Assembly (NCBI RefSeq): GCF_025753855.1
Contig: NZ_JAOWPT010000001.1
Span: 583,770-647,769 of the forward strand
DNA length: 64,000 bases
From: Mesorhizobium sp. ZC-5
GTDB taxonomy: Bacteria; Pseudomonadota; Alphaproteobacteria; Rhizobiales; Rhizobiaceae
Reading direction: 5' to 3'
In this document: in pieces, positions 9,546 through 18,377 of the stretch
Layout of the letters: each line of letters begins with the position of its first letter
How positions within the stretch are numbered: position 1 is the first letter of the stretch
Program-made: the position numbers and the translations under genes
The notes under the pieces: generated by a model
The model's input: the letters and a program-made list of their open reading frames with translations, nothing else
Databases searched by the model: none
Told to the model about the DNA's origin: nothing

Positions 9546-11164
9546 TGCACGGCCGGCGCGCGGTCGACCGGCGGCAGACCGCCGGCATCGTCGCGCTGGC
9601 CGCGATCGCCATCCTGCTCGGTGGCGCGCTTCTCGGCCTGCTTGCCGAAGCGGCGAGCAACTGGTCCGGCGCAATCGCCGCTTTCGACGGCTACATGGCG
9701 CGCATCGTGCGTTTCACGCTCTGGCAGGCGGTTCTCTCCACCATCCTGTCCGTCGTCCCTGCCATGCTGGTGGCGCGGGCCTTGTCGCGTCACCCCGATT
9801 TTCCGGGCCGTAGCCTGATCCTGCGCATGTTCGCGGTTCCGCTTGCCCTGCCGGCGATCGTCGCCGCCCTCGGCATCCTCGCGCTGTATGGCCGCGCCGG
9901 CTATTTCGCCGGGATCTTCTCCGCACTTTCAGGGGAGACGTGGCCGGGAGCCTACGGCCTGTCCGGCATCCTGGTCGCCCATGTGTTCTTCAATCTGCCG
10001 CTGGCAACACGCCTCTTTGTCGAGGCGCTGGACACCGTACCCGCCGACCAGTGGCGGCTGGCGAGCCAGTTGGGCATGCGGGCCGGACCTTCCTTCCGCT
10101 TTGTCGAATGGCCGGTCATGCGCGCCGCCATGCCGGGCATCGCCGGCCTCGTCTTCATGTTGTGCATCACCTCGTTCACTATCGTCCTGACGCTCGGCGG
10201 CGGGCCGCAGGCCACCACGCTTGAAGTGGCGATTTATCAGGCGCTGCGTTTCGACTTCGATCCCGCGCGCGCCGTTGCGCTGACCTTGCTGCAGATCCTG
10301 CTCACGGCGATCGTCGTTGCGGTATTGGCGAAGCTCGGTGCCAACGTTACCGGCGACGCCAATCTTTCGGTCGCGTCCCGCCGCACCCGCGAAGCGACAC
10401 GCGTGGAAACGATCCTCAACGGCCTTGTCATCGCCTTAGCGCTGCTCTTCGTGGCCGGGCCGATGCTGGCGACCGTGTTTGCCGGTCTCGACGCCGACCT
10501 CGGCCGCCTTGCCGGCGAAAGTACCGTGCTTCGGGCAACCGCGACGAGCCTGGTGTTGGCGATCCTGTCCGCGCTGCTCTCTGTTTGCCTTTCGCTGTCG
10601 CTGGTCATGGCGCGCCGGGCGCTTGAACTTGAACGGCGTACCGGTTCCCGCTCGCTGTTCGAGCGGCTGGCCGACACGGGTGCCGGATTCGTGCTGGTGG
10701 TACCGCCGATCGTCATCGGCGCCGGCTGGTTCATTCTTCTGCGCCACACCGGCAATGTCTTCCTCCTCGCGCCGGTCATGGTGGTCGCCGTCAACGCGGT
10801 GATGGCGATGCCTTTCGCCATTCGCGCCATCCGTCCCGCCTACGATGCCGCCAGCGAGCGCCACGAAAGGCTCTGCGCGCTGCTCGGCATCGGCGGCCGC
10901 GACCGCTTTCGCCTGGTCGACTGGCCGGTGCTGCGCCGGCCGCTTTTCACCGGCTTTGCCTTTGCAATGGCGCTGTCGCTCGGCGATCTCGGCGTCATCG
11001 CCCTGTTCGGCAGCGATGCCGTGCAGACCCTGCCCTATCTGCTTCTGGCCCGCATGGGCAGCTATCGCACCGAGGATGCGGCCGGCCTGGCCTTGCTGCT
11101 CGGGCTCCTTTGCCTTGCCTTGATAACGCTCGCCGACTGGCTGGGGAAGCGCGCCGATGACTGA
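9542..11164 (+). CDS. thiP: Thiamine ABC transporter, permease
   Basis: 540 residues, two fused permease halves with about 12 membrane helices, the usual ThiP form. Each half carries an EAA-type loop that contacts ThiQ (near [18 protein letters not shown] at about residue 160, and [19 protein letters not shown] at about 440). It forms the membrane channel for thiamine. The start ATG at 9542 overlaps the thiB stop. The 3' end overlaps thiQ by 8 bases. Other ATGs at 9521 and 9545 are possible. Confidence 0.94.
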   Translation: MMHGRRAVDRRQTAGIVALAAIAILLGGALLGLLAEAASNWSGAIAAFDGYMARIVRFTLWQAVLSTILSVVPAMLVARALSRHPDFPGRSLILRMFAVPLALPAIVAALGILALYGRAGYFAGIFSALSGETWPGAYGLSGILVAHVFFNLPLATRLFVEALDTVPADQWRLASQLGMRAGPSFRFVEWPVMRAAMPGIAGLVFMLCITSFTIVLTLGGGPQATTLEVAIYQALRFDFDPARAVALTLLQILLTAIVVAVLAKLGANVTGDANLSVASRRTREATRVETILNGLVIALALLFVAGPMLATVFAGLDADLGRLAGESTVLRATATSLVLAILSALLSVCLSLSLVMARRALELERRTGSRSLFERLADTGAGFVLVVPPIVIGAGWFILLRHTGNVFLLAPVMVVAVNAVMAMPFAIRAIRPAYDAASERHERLCALLGIGGRDRFRLVDWPVLRRPLFTGFAFAMALSLGDLGVIALFGSDAVQTLPYLLLARMGSYRTEDAAGLALLLGLLCLALITLADWLGKRADD

Positions 11165-11933
11165 CATCGCCGACAGACGGGCCGGTGCGGCGGTAGCACT
11201 CGACCAGGTGATCTTCAGCTACGGCGAAGCCTCGATGGTGTTCGATCTCGCCGTCGAAGCGGGTTCGATCACCGCAATCATGGGGCCGAGCGGCTCGGGA
11301 AAAACGACGCTTCTCAATCTCGTCGCCGGTTTCGAGACCCCGAAGTCGGGACGCATTCTCATCGATGGCAAGGATGTGACCGACGCCCCGCCGGCGGATC
11401 GCCCGCTATCCATGGTTTTCCAGGAAAACAACCTCTTTGCCCATCTCGATGTCGCGGCGAATGTCGGCCTCGGCCGATCGCCGGCATTGCGGCTGACTGC
11501 CGGCGACCGCGCGGCCATATTCGAAGCACTCGCCCGCACCGGCCTCGCCGGCAAGGAGCATCGCCTGCCCCGCGAGGTGTCGGGCGGCGAGCGCCAGCGT
11601 GTGGCGCTTGCCCGCGTGCTGGTCCGCGACCGGCCGGTGCTGCTGCTCGACGAGCCCTTTGCCTCGCTGGGGCCGGCGTTGCGGGAGGACATGCTCGGCC
11701 TCGTCGCCGACCTGCACGCGGAGCGCGGTATGACCGTCCTTTTCGTCACCCACCAGCCTGAAGACGCGCGCAGACTCGCCAGGATGATCGTGTTCCTGGA
11801 GGACGGCCGGGTCGCCGCCAGCGGCGGAACGGCAAAATTCTTCGGCAGGCATGGCCCTGAAGCATTCCGGCGCTATATCGGTAGTGTTGCCGGATCGCTG
11901 CAATCACGAGGATTCGCCCGGAAGCAGACATAA
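11157..11933 (+). CDS. thiQ: Thiamine ABC transporter, ATP-binding protein
   Basis: 258 residues. Walker [10 protein letters not shown] (about residues 42-50), Q-loop VFQENNLF, signature [13 protein letters not shown] (about 142-154) and Walker B LLLDEPF followed by the switch His (FVTHQPEDA). It energises thiamine import with ThiP and ThiB. It is the last gene of the riboswitch-led operon. The ~25 residues after the core ABC domain are longer than in E. coli ThiQ. Confidence 0.94.
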   Translation: MTDIADRRAGAAVALDQVIFSYGEASMVFDLAVEAGSITAIMGPSGSGKTTLLNLVAGFETPKSGRILIDGKDVTDAPPADRPLSMVFQENNLFAHLDVAANVGLGRSPALRLTAGDRAAIFEALARTGLAGKEHRLPREVSGGERQRVALARVLVRDRPVLLLDEPFASLGPALREDMLGLVADLHAERGMTVLFVTHQPEDARRLARMIVFLEDGRVAASGGTAKFFGRHGPEAFRRYIGSVAGSLQSRGFARKQT

Positions 11934-12090
11934 TTTACCGTCAAACCGCAAGATGCTGCGTGTCGACGTTCTTGTCTTGCGGTGGCGACTATGTCTAGGT
12001 CCGACGCAAATTGGCGTCGCCCAAGCCCGAGGCCTCACCCCGATCCGAAAGGAAACCGTTCTGCCAACCTGCCCGACAACATCCGTAGAC

Positions 12091-13575
12091 ATGCCGACGC
12101 CCGCATTGCGCGCGCCGTGGCGCGCTGCGATGTCGGTCGCGTTGCTTGCGTTGCTTGCCGGCTGCCAGATGCTGAGCGGGCCGATCAACGAACAGGCGTT
12201 CCGCCCGTCGGAAAACCCGGTCACTGTCGATACTGTCGCCCGCAACGACAAGTTTGCCCAGCTCGCCAAGCAGCAGCATCCGCGCATCCTGGCGACCTAT
12301 GGCGGCGAGTATTCCGACCCGAAGCTGGAGCGCATGGTCGCCAAGGTGGTCGGCACGCTGACCTTCGATGCCGACAATCCATCGCCGCAGACCTATCGCA
12401 TCACCATCCTGAATTCCCCCAACGTCAACGCGTTTGCGCTGCCTGGCGGCTATCTCTACGTGACCCGCGGCCTGCTGGCGCTTGCCAACGACTCGGCCGA
12501 GCTCGCCGCCGTCATCGCCCATGAGATGGGGCACGTCACCGCCAATCACGGCATCCAGCGCCAGCAGAAGGAAGCCGAGGAGGTTCTGGCGACCAAGGTC
12601 GTCACCGACGTCCTCGGCGAAAGCCAGGTCGCCAAGGTCGCGCTGATCCGCGGCAAGCTCCGGCTTGCCCAGTTCTCGCGGAACCAGGAACTCGAGGCCG
12701 ACGCCATCGGCATCCGGTCGATCGGCCGCGCCGGCTACGATCCCTTCGCCGCAAGCCGCTTCCTCCAGTCGATGGCAGCCTACAGCGAGTTCCGCACGGT
12801 GACCGGTGCTCAGGATGCGAGCCTCGACTTCCTTGCCAGCCATCCTAATGCGCCGCAGCGCATCGAACTGGCGCAGCGCCACGCGCGCGGCTTCGGCACG
12901 CCCGGCACCGGAACGGTGGACCGCGATTCCTTCCTCGCCGGCATCGACGGCCTTCTGTTCGGCGATACGCCGGAAGAAGGTTACGTGCGCGGCAACACGT
13001 TCCAGCATCCCGGCCTCGGCATCGCCTTTTCGGTCCCCGCTGGCTTCGTCATCGACAATTCCGCTGCCGAGGTCACCGCGACCGGGCCTGGCGACATGGC
13101 GATCCGCTTCGACGGCGTCTCGGTTGGCAGGAACATCGCCCTGGCCGACTATGTTCGCAGCGGCTGGGTCACCGGTCTGGAAGATGCAACCGTCCAGGCG
13201 ACCAACATCAACGGCAACGATGCCGCGACCGCGCGCGCCCGCGCCGATGGCTGGCAGTTCGACATCACCGTCATCCGTTCCGGTGACAAGGTCTATCGCC
13301 TGCTGACCGCCGCCCCCGTCGCCAGCACCACGCTCGACAGCGTGGCCCGTTCGGTAGGCGGCAGCTTCCGCTCGTTGTCGTCGTCCGAGAAGGCGGCGCT
13401 GAAGCCGCTCCGTATCCGCGTCGTCACCGTCAGGCCTGGCCAGACCGTCGGGTCGCTCTCTGCCTCGATGGTCGGCGTCGACCGCAAGCTCGACCTGTTC
13501 CGGGTGCTCAACGCGCTGCCGCCCGGCGGCGGCGTTTCCGCCGGCGACAAGGTGAAGATCATCACCGATCGTTGA
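12091..13575 (+). CDS. M48 family metalloprotease, lipoprotein
   Basis: 494 residues. The N-terminus has a hydrophobic stretch ending in the lipobox LLAGC (about residues 21-25), so it should be a lipid-anchored periplasmic protein. The zinc motif HEMGH lies at about residues 145-149, and ELEAD about 50 residues further supplies the third ligand. This arrangement is that of M48 peptidases of the BepA/LoiP/YfgC group, which handle outer-membrane protein quality control. The C-terminal ~200 residues form a second domain of rhizobial type, ending in a segment resembling a degenerate LysM (RPGQTVGSL..GDKVKII). Start at 12091 or 12130 is uncertain. Confidence 0.85.
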   Translation: MPTPALRAPWRAAMSVALLALLAGCQMLSGPINEQAFRPSENPVTVDTVARNDKFAQLAKQQHPRILATYGGEYSDPKLERMVAKVVGTLTFDADNPSPQTYRITILNSPNVNAFALPGGYLYVTRGLLALANDSAELAAVIAHEMGHVTANHGIQRQQKEAEEVLATKVVTDVLGESQVAKVALIRGKLRLAQFSRNQELEADAIGIRSIGRAGYDPFAASRFLQSMAAYSEFRTVTGAQDASLDFLASHPNAPQRIELAQRHARGFGTPGTGTVDRDSFLAGIDGLLFGDTPEEGYVRGNTFQHPGLGIAFSVPAGFVIDNSAAEVTATGPGDMAIRFDGVSVGRNIALADYVRSGWVTGLEDATVQATNINGNDAATARARADGWQFDITVIRSGDKVYRLLTAAPVASTTLDSVARSVGGSFRSLSSSEKAALKPLRIRVVTVRPGQTVGSLSASMVGVDRKLDLFRVLNALPPGGGVSAGDKVKIITDR

Positions 13576-13587
13576 ATTGGCTAGTTG

Positions 13588-14445
13588 TCAGGCCGCGTGT
13601 TCGAAGGCCGGATTGACCTTGACCAGTTCGGATTTCAGCTTTTCCAGCGCCCGCGTTTCGATCTGCCGTACCCGCTCCTTGGAGATGCCGAGCTTGGTGC
13701 CCAGCGATTCCAGCGTCGCGCCATCGTCCTGGAGCCGGCGCTCCTGGATGATCCTCAATTCGCGCGGATTGAGGACGCCAAGCGCATCATAGAGCCATTC
13801 CGTGCGCCGCTCGATATCGATGACGTCTTCGGCGACTTCATCGGGAAGCGGATCCTCCGAGATCAGGAAATCCATGCGGTCGGCCGACCCGGAATCGTCG
13901 GCCACCGGTGCGTTGAGCGATGTGTCGGGCCCGGAAAGCCTGGAATCCATCATCGCAACATCGGCTTCCGAGACGCCCAGCGCCGACGAGATTTCGCGAT
14001 AGATCGCGCCGTCCGGAAGCGGCTCGGCGCCTTGCGTCAATCGTGCCCGCAGACGGCGCAGGTTGAAGAACAACGCCTTTTGCGCCGAACTCGTGCCGCC
14101 CCGCACGATCGACCAGTTGCGGAGGATATAGTCCTGCATGGAGGCGCGTATCCACCATGTGGCATAGGTCGAAAACCGCACATCACGATCCGGCTCGAAG
14201 CGAGCCGCGGCTTCCAGCAGCCCGACATGGCCTTCCTGGATCAGGTCGCCGGTCGACAGGCCGAAATAACGGAATTTCGAGGCCATAGAGATGACCAGCC
14301 GCATATGCGCGGTGGTGATCTGGTGCAGTGCCTGCTGGTCGCCCTCGTCGCGCCAGCGCACCGCTAGATCGTGTTCCTCCTCGCGCGCCAGGTAGGGCGC
14401 CTTCATCGCGGCCCGGATCAGATTTCTCTTCGCCGTCTCTTCCAT
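13588..14445 (-). CDS. rpoH: RNA polymerase sigma-32 factor, RpoH (RpoH2-like)
   Basis: 285 residues from ATG at 14445 (MEETAKRNLI). Region 2 contains the core-binding and -10 recognition helices (GDLIQEGHVGLLEAAARFEP and RFSTYATWWIRASMQDYIL, about residues 78-130), and region 4 ends with LGTKLGISKERVRQIETRALEKLK. It directs transcription of heat- or stress-response genes. Rhizobia carry several RpoH paralogues. The EcfG-type promoter upstream suggests this is the RpoH2-like copy, which in Sinorhizobium meliloti is under RpoE2 control. It converges with the M48 gene, 12 bases apart. Confidence 0.93.
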   Translation of the reverse strand: MEETAKRNLIRAAMKAPYLAREEEHDLAVRWRDEGDQQALHQITTAHMRLVISMASKFRYFGLSTGDLIQEGHVGLLEAAARFEPDRDVRFSTYATWWIRASMQDYILRNWSIVRGGTSSAQKALFFNLRRLRARLTQGAEPLPDGAIYREISSALGVSEADVAMMDSRLSGPDTSLNAPVADDSGSADRMDFLISEDPLPDEVAEDVIDIERRTEWLYDALGVLNPRELRIIQERRLQDDGATLESLGTKLGISKERVRQIETRALEKLKSELVKVNPAFEHAA

Positions 14446-14575
14446 CGCCAAGCGCTCCGTTGACCTGGGGCGATTCAAATCCGGTTCAAGTTCGGACACC
14501 GTCCGGATTACTGTCTGAAAAGGCGAATTCCGATGCGCTGAAAAAGCCGCCGGGCATACGCCAGAACAGATTAAA

Positions 14576-14600
14576 AACGTCGGGCGGCGCAGAACGTTCC
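14576..14600 (-). promoter_or_regulatory. EcfG (RpoE2) type promoter of rpoH
   Basis: On the minus strand GGAAC (14600-14596), then 16 bases, then CGTT (14579-14576) matches the general stress sigma EcfG consensus exactly. It points toward rpoH, 130 bases from the chosen start. Known in S. meliloti: rpoH2 depends on RpoE2. Binding here is inferred from sequence. Confidence 0.75.
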
Positions 14601-14754
14601 ATTGCACCATGATCGAAACCGCGGGAGCCTGCGGCAACCCCTGCTCGCGACCTGATGCATGTCGCCCGAAAGTGTCCTTGGTTTCGGGACAGAGACATGC
14701 ACCAAATCAAGGAATCTGAAGCGCGGCCGCCGATTCTATTCGGCGCGTCGTGTT

Positions 14755-16305
14755 TTAGTTCACCGCGCCTTCACGCACCGCATCGCCTGCACCCGCATTG
14801 CGCAACACGCGCAGGACCACCACGGCGAGTGCAACGGTCAACAGCGCGGCGATGATGGTGACCAGTACGAAACCTTGGTGGAATGCGTCGCGGGCCACCT
14901 CGGCCAGTCCGGCGCCCAGCCGCTCCGGCAGCTCCGCGGCAACGGCCAGGGCGCCGGCGAGTGTGTCGCGCGCAGCGTCCGCCGCGTTGACCGGCACGCC
15001 GTCGGGAACCGCATCCGCCATGACGCCTCGGTAGATCGCGATGCCGATGCTGCCGAGAACGGCGATACCCAGTACGCCGCCGAATTCAGCACCCGTCTCA
15101 GACAGCGCTCCCGCCGAGCCTGCGCGCTCCGGCGGCACCGCGCTGACGATGATGTCGGTGGTCAGGATGAAGATCGGGCCGAAGCCCAGCGCCATGATGA
15201 ACGTTCCAGCCACCAGGATGGCCAGGCTGTCCGCACCGCCGACCCGCGACATGATGAAAAACCCGGCGGCGACGAACGACAGCCCGCCGGCGATCACATA
15301 GGCCGGGCGTATCCGGCGCACGATCAGCGGCGCCAGCATCGACCCTGCAACCACCGCCGCAGCCGAAGGCAGCGACCACAAGCCGGCCTGCAGCGGCGAA
15401 AGCCCGAGCATCAACTGGAAGTACTGCGCGGTGAACAGGAACGAGCCGAACGCAACGAAACAGCCGAGCATGTTGACCGCCAGAGCGGTGCTGAACGCGC
15501 GCGAGCGGAAAAGCGACAGGTCGATCAGGGGATCGGCGAGCTTGCGTTGCCTGTCGATGAATATCGCACCAACCGCCAGCCCAGCGATGATGATCGAGGC
15601 CGGCTGCCAGGAGAAACCATCTTCGGCGATCCATTTCAGCCCGAAGATCGCCGCCAGCACCGCCACCAGCGACAACAATGCGCTGGCGAAATCGAGCCGG
15701 CCGGCTTCCGGATCCTTGTATTCGGGCAAAAGGATCGGGCCTACCACGAGCAGCAGCGCCATCACCGGCACGGCGAGCAGGAACACCGATCCCCACCAGA
15801 AATATTCGAGCAGGGCGCCGCCGAGCAGCGGACCGATGGCGCCGCCGAGCGAATAGCTGGTGCCCCATACGCCGATGGCGAAGGTGCGCTCGGCCGGATC
15901 GTGGAACATGTTGCGGATCAGCGATAGCGTCGACGGCGCCAGCGTCGCCCCGGCGACGCCAAGCAACGCGCGCGCCGCGATCAGCATCTCGGCCGAGGTC
16001 GAAAACGCCGCGATGATGGAGGCCGCTCCAAATAGCACCGCCCCCCAGAGCAGCAGCTTGCGGCGGCCGATACGGTCGCCAAGCGTGCCCATGGTGATCA
16101 GCGATCCCGCGACCAGGAAGCCGTAGATGTCGACGATCCACAGCAACTGCGCCGCACTCGGCTTCAGGTCGGCCGTGAGATGCGGCACGGCGAGGTTGAG
16201 CACCGTGAGATCCATGGAATAGAGCAGGCAAGGCAGTGCGATGACCGCCAGCCCGATCCATTCCCGTCGTGTCGCCTTTTCCATGCCAGCCTGCTGTTGT
16301 TGCAT
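14755..16305 (-). CDS. MFS drug transporter, DHA2 (EmrB/QacA/SmvA-like) family
   Basis: 516 residues with about 14 hydrophobic helices. TM1 has MDLTVLNLAVPHL, the DHA2 family's first-helix pattern. The loop 2-3 motif GxLGDRIGRRKLL lies at about residues 74-86, and motif C-like GxxIGPLLGG at about 155. Members expel drugs, biocides or quaternary ammonium compounds with proton antiport; the substrate here is unknown. The start is either 16305 or the internal ATG at 16284 (MEKATRREW), neither with a strong Shine-Dalgarno. Confidence 0.88.
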   Translation of the reverse strand: MQQQQAGMEKATRREWIGLAVIALPCLLYSMDLTVLNLAVPHLTADLKPSAAQLLWIVDIYGFLVAGSLITMGTLGDRIGRRKLLLWGAVLFGAASIIAAFSTSAEMLIAARALLGVAGATLAPSTLSLIRNMFHDPAERTFAIGVWGTSYSLGGAIGPLLGGALLEYFWWGSVFLLAVPVMALLLVVGPILLPEYKDPEAGRLDFASALLSLVAVLAAIFGLKWIAEDGFSWQPASIIIAGLAVGAIFIDRQRKLADPLIDLSLFRSRAFSTALAVNMLGCFVAFGSFLFTAQYFQLMLGLSPLQAGLWSLPSAAAVVAGSMLAPLIVRRIRPAYVIAGGLSFVAAGFFIMSRVGGADSLAILVAGTFIMALGFGPIFILTTDIIVSAVPPERAGSAGALSETGAEFGGVLGIAVLGSIGIAIYRGVMADAVPDGVPVNAADAARDTLAGALAVAAELPERLGAGLAEVARDAFHQGFVLVTIIAALLTVALAVVVLRVLRNAGAGDAVREGAVN

Positions 16306-16483
16306 GATTTACGGCGCGATGGTGCCCTCGAAAGCTGGCATGCCGTAAGGTCCAGAATTGCTTTTTCGCTTGGAGCGAAAGTTCACGGCTCACGCCTTGG
16401 TGCTACGCCCATCCAGTCGGCAAACGGGGACCTGCGCGTCTCCTCTCGTGCGAACCGCGAAAATGAGCGACGCCGCGCAAGCA

Positions 16484-16517
16484 ACAAAAAACCCGGCCTC
16501 GCGGCCGGGTTTTTTGT
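16484..16517 (-). terminator. Rho-independent terminator of carD (bidirectional)
   Basis: A-run, CCCGGCC, 4-base loop, GGCCGGG, T-run. The stem is 7 GC pairs extended by A-T pairs, located 19 bases past the carD stop. The A and T runs on both sides would let it work on either strand. Confidence 0.92.
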
Positions 16518-16535
16518 CTTGCGAAAGAAAGCGGC

Positions 16536-17114
16536 TTATGCAGCCTCTTCCTGCTCGGCTTCCTCGTTGTCGGCCTTGGCGCCGCGCTTCGGTCCCTTGT
16601 TAAGGTTCACCTCGATGAGGCGGACCGCTTCGGTCTCCGACATCTTGTTGACGGCCGCAATCTCGCGCGCCATGCGGTCCAGCGCCGCCTCGTAGAGCTG
16701 GCGTTCGGAATAGGACTGCTCCGGCTGGTTCTCGGCGCGATAGAGATCGCGCACCACTTCCGAGATCGAGATCAGGTCGCCCGAATTGATCTTCGCGTCA
16801 TACTCCTGCGCGCGGCGCGACCACATGGTGCGCTTTACGCGGGCGCGGCCCTGCACGACCTTCAGCGCGCGCTCGACATAATCCTCCTCCGAAAGCTTGC
16901 GCATGCCGATCGAAGTCGCCTTGGCGACCGGCACCTTCAGGCGCATCTTGTCCTTCTGGAAATCGATCACGAACAGCTCAAGCTTGTGCCCAGCAACTTC
17001 CTGCTCGTCGATCGATACGATCTGGCCGACGCCATGCGCCGGATAGACGATGTATTCGCCGGTCTTGAAACCGTGACGCGTTGCTGCGGACTTCTTCTGC
17101 TGCTGGATTGCCAT
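16536..17114 (-). CDS. carD: CarD/CdnL family RNA polymerase-binding transcription factor
   Basis: 192 residues from ATG at 17114 (MAIQQQKKSA). The N-terminal RNA-polymerase-interacting Tudor-like domain begins at FKTGEYIVYPAHGVGQI (about 17-33), followed by the helical DNA-binding C-domain with RVKRTMWSRRAQEYDAKI. CdnL proteins stabilise open promoter complexes through the beta subunit and are important for rRNA and ribosomal protein expression. The C-terminus carries an acidic, alanine-rich tail. An open frame extends 60 codons upstream but has no coding character. About 370 bases without a gene lie between this start and fdxA. Confidence 0.94.
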   Translation of the reverse strand: MAIQQQKKSAATRHGFKTGEYIVYPAHGVGQIVSIDEQEVAGHKLELFVIDFQKDKMRLKVPVAKATSIGMRKLSEEDYVERALKVVQGRARVKRTMWSRRAQEYDAKINSGDLISISEVVRDLYRAENQPEQSYSERQLYEAALDRMAREIAAVNKMSETEAVRLIEVNLNKGPKRGAKADNEEAEQEEAA

Positions 17115-17487
17115 ACGCCCTGAACTCCTGTTGTGGCACCGGCGGCATCGCCGGAAACCTGCTGGGGCCGTGGAATGATCGGCCAATGGTGCCGCCTGAG
17201 CACATGAGGGCCATCCGGAGAGACAGGACCGGGCAGAGGGCACATAAACGTGCTTGCCTGGCCAAGTTGCCTTGGTCCGGATACTGGCCCTCACCTTTCA
17301 ATGATTAACGCTTTTGCGCCATAGATCGACGTTGTGTCACCGGCATGTTTCCGAGTGTTACCACAAAAAGCTGAAAGAATCAACAATTTGCTGCATGCGC
17401 GAAGATGCCGCGCAGCCGCGCAGGTCGGCACCTGGCGGGAAAATGCCGGGTAGACGAGGCCGGAAGCGTGTCCCGGCCGTCGGCAGA
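17115..17487. other. Intergenic region between carD and fdxA
   Basis: 373 bases with no supportable gene. It should hold the carD promoter (minus strand) and the 3' end of fdxA. No clear terminator, EcfG site or RNA gene was recognised. Confidence 0.6.
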
Positions 17488-17826
17488 TCAGTCTCCCTCG
17501 CCGGCCTCCGGCGAGAAATACTTCTCGAACTTGCCCTCGACGCCGTCGAACTCCTTGGCGTCAGCCGGCGCATCCTTCTTGGCCGTTATGTTCGGCCACT
17601 TCTCCGCGTATTCGGTGTTGACCTGCAACCATTTGTCGAGGCCGGGTTCGGTGTCCGGCTTGATCGCGTCGGCCGGGCATTCCGGCTCGCAGACGCCGCA
17701 GTCGATGCATTCGTCGGGATGGATGACGAGCATGTTCTCGCCTTCGTAGAAGCAGTCGACCGGACAGACCTCTATGCAGTCCATGTACTTGCATTTGATA
17801 CAGTTGTCGGTCACGACATAAGTCAT
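17488..17826 (-). CDS. fdxA: Seven-iron ferredoxin FdxA
   Basis: 112 residues from ATG at 17826 ([20 protein letters not shown]). Cys residues at positions 9, 12, 17 and 21, then [12 protein letters not shown] with another four, give the [3Fe-4S][4Fe-4S] pattern of 7Fe ferredoxins. The C-terminal extension after residue 60 is typical of the FdxA type. It acts as a small cytosolic electron carrier; its partner is unknown. The start is fixed by homologue N-termini; the open frame continues far upstream across the S4 gene's 3' region and is not coding. Confidence 0.95.
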   Translation of the reverse strand: MTYVVTDNCIKCKYMDCIEVCPVDCFYEGENMLVIHPDECIDCGVCEPECPADAIKPDTEPGLDKWLQVNTEYAEKWPNITAKKDAPADAKEFDGVEGKFEKYFSPEAGEGD

Positions 17827-17978
17827 GTAAGGCTCCTGGCCGCCTCTCGGTCTTCTCGATGCTCCCGCCGGTGAGGTAGCTCCTTTGACCGGCCGTGGCA
17901 AGGGCGCGGATCGGCGCATCCGCCCGTTGAACTGGAACAGATTTTCGCGACTTGTGGGCCAGTTCCCAGCCTCGACGC

Positions 17979-18365
17979 TCAATCCTCGTCGTGCAGCTTG
18001 TCGGTCGCCCGCCTCTCCTTCTTGGTCGGGCGGCCCGAGCCGGCGTCGCGCAGCGGTGCCATCTGCTCTGGAAGTCCTTTCGCGCGCGGCGCGGGCTTCG
18101 GCGAGATGTCCTCGTAGAGCGTGCGTGCCTCCTCCGCCGGACCGCGCCGCGTGCCGCATTCGACGATGCGGTAGACCAGCACCTGGCGATCCAGCGTGAT
18201 CGTCAGCACGTCGCCGGGCTTGACCGGATGCGATGCCTGATCGGTCTTGTCGCGGTTGACGCGGACACGGCCCGACTGCGCCAGCTTCGCCGCCAGCGAC
18301 CGCGACTTCACCACCCGCGCAAAGAACAACCATTTGTCGATGCGCTGGCGGCCTTCTGAAACCAT
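17979..18365 (-). CDS. S4-domain RNA-binding protein, Hsp15/HslR-like
   Basis: 128 residues. Residues 8-60 ([20 protein letters not shown] through GDVLTI) are an S4 RNA-binding domain. The C-terminus is basic ([17 protein letters not shown]). E. coli Hsp15 binds 50S subunits carrying stalled nascent chains; the same role here is inferred. It starts 12 bases after the helicase stop and probably shares its transcript. Confidence 0.88.
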   Translation of the reverse strand: MVSEGRQRIDKWLFFARVVKSRSLAAKLAQSGRVRVNRDKTDQASHPVKPGDVLTITLDRQVLVYRIVECGTRRGPAEEARTLYEDISPKPAPRAKGLPEQMAPLRDAGSGRPTKKERRATDKLHDED

Positions 18366-18377
18366 ATCGGGCCGTGA

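Noticed and set aside
14470-14490. TTCAAAT-like segment suggesting a tRNA T-loop
   Set aside because: No matching acceptor, D-arm or anticodon stem could be found around it; it is in the rpoH 5' leader.
17827-18333. N-terminal extension of the ferredoxin frame to 281 residues
   Set aside because: The extension is antisense-like in composition, overlaps the S4-domain gene and is absent from FdxA proteins.
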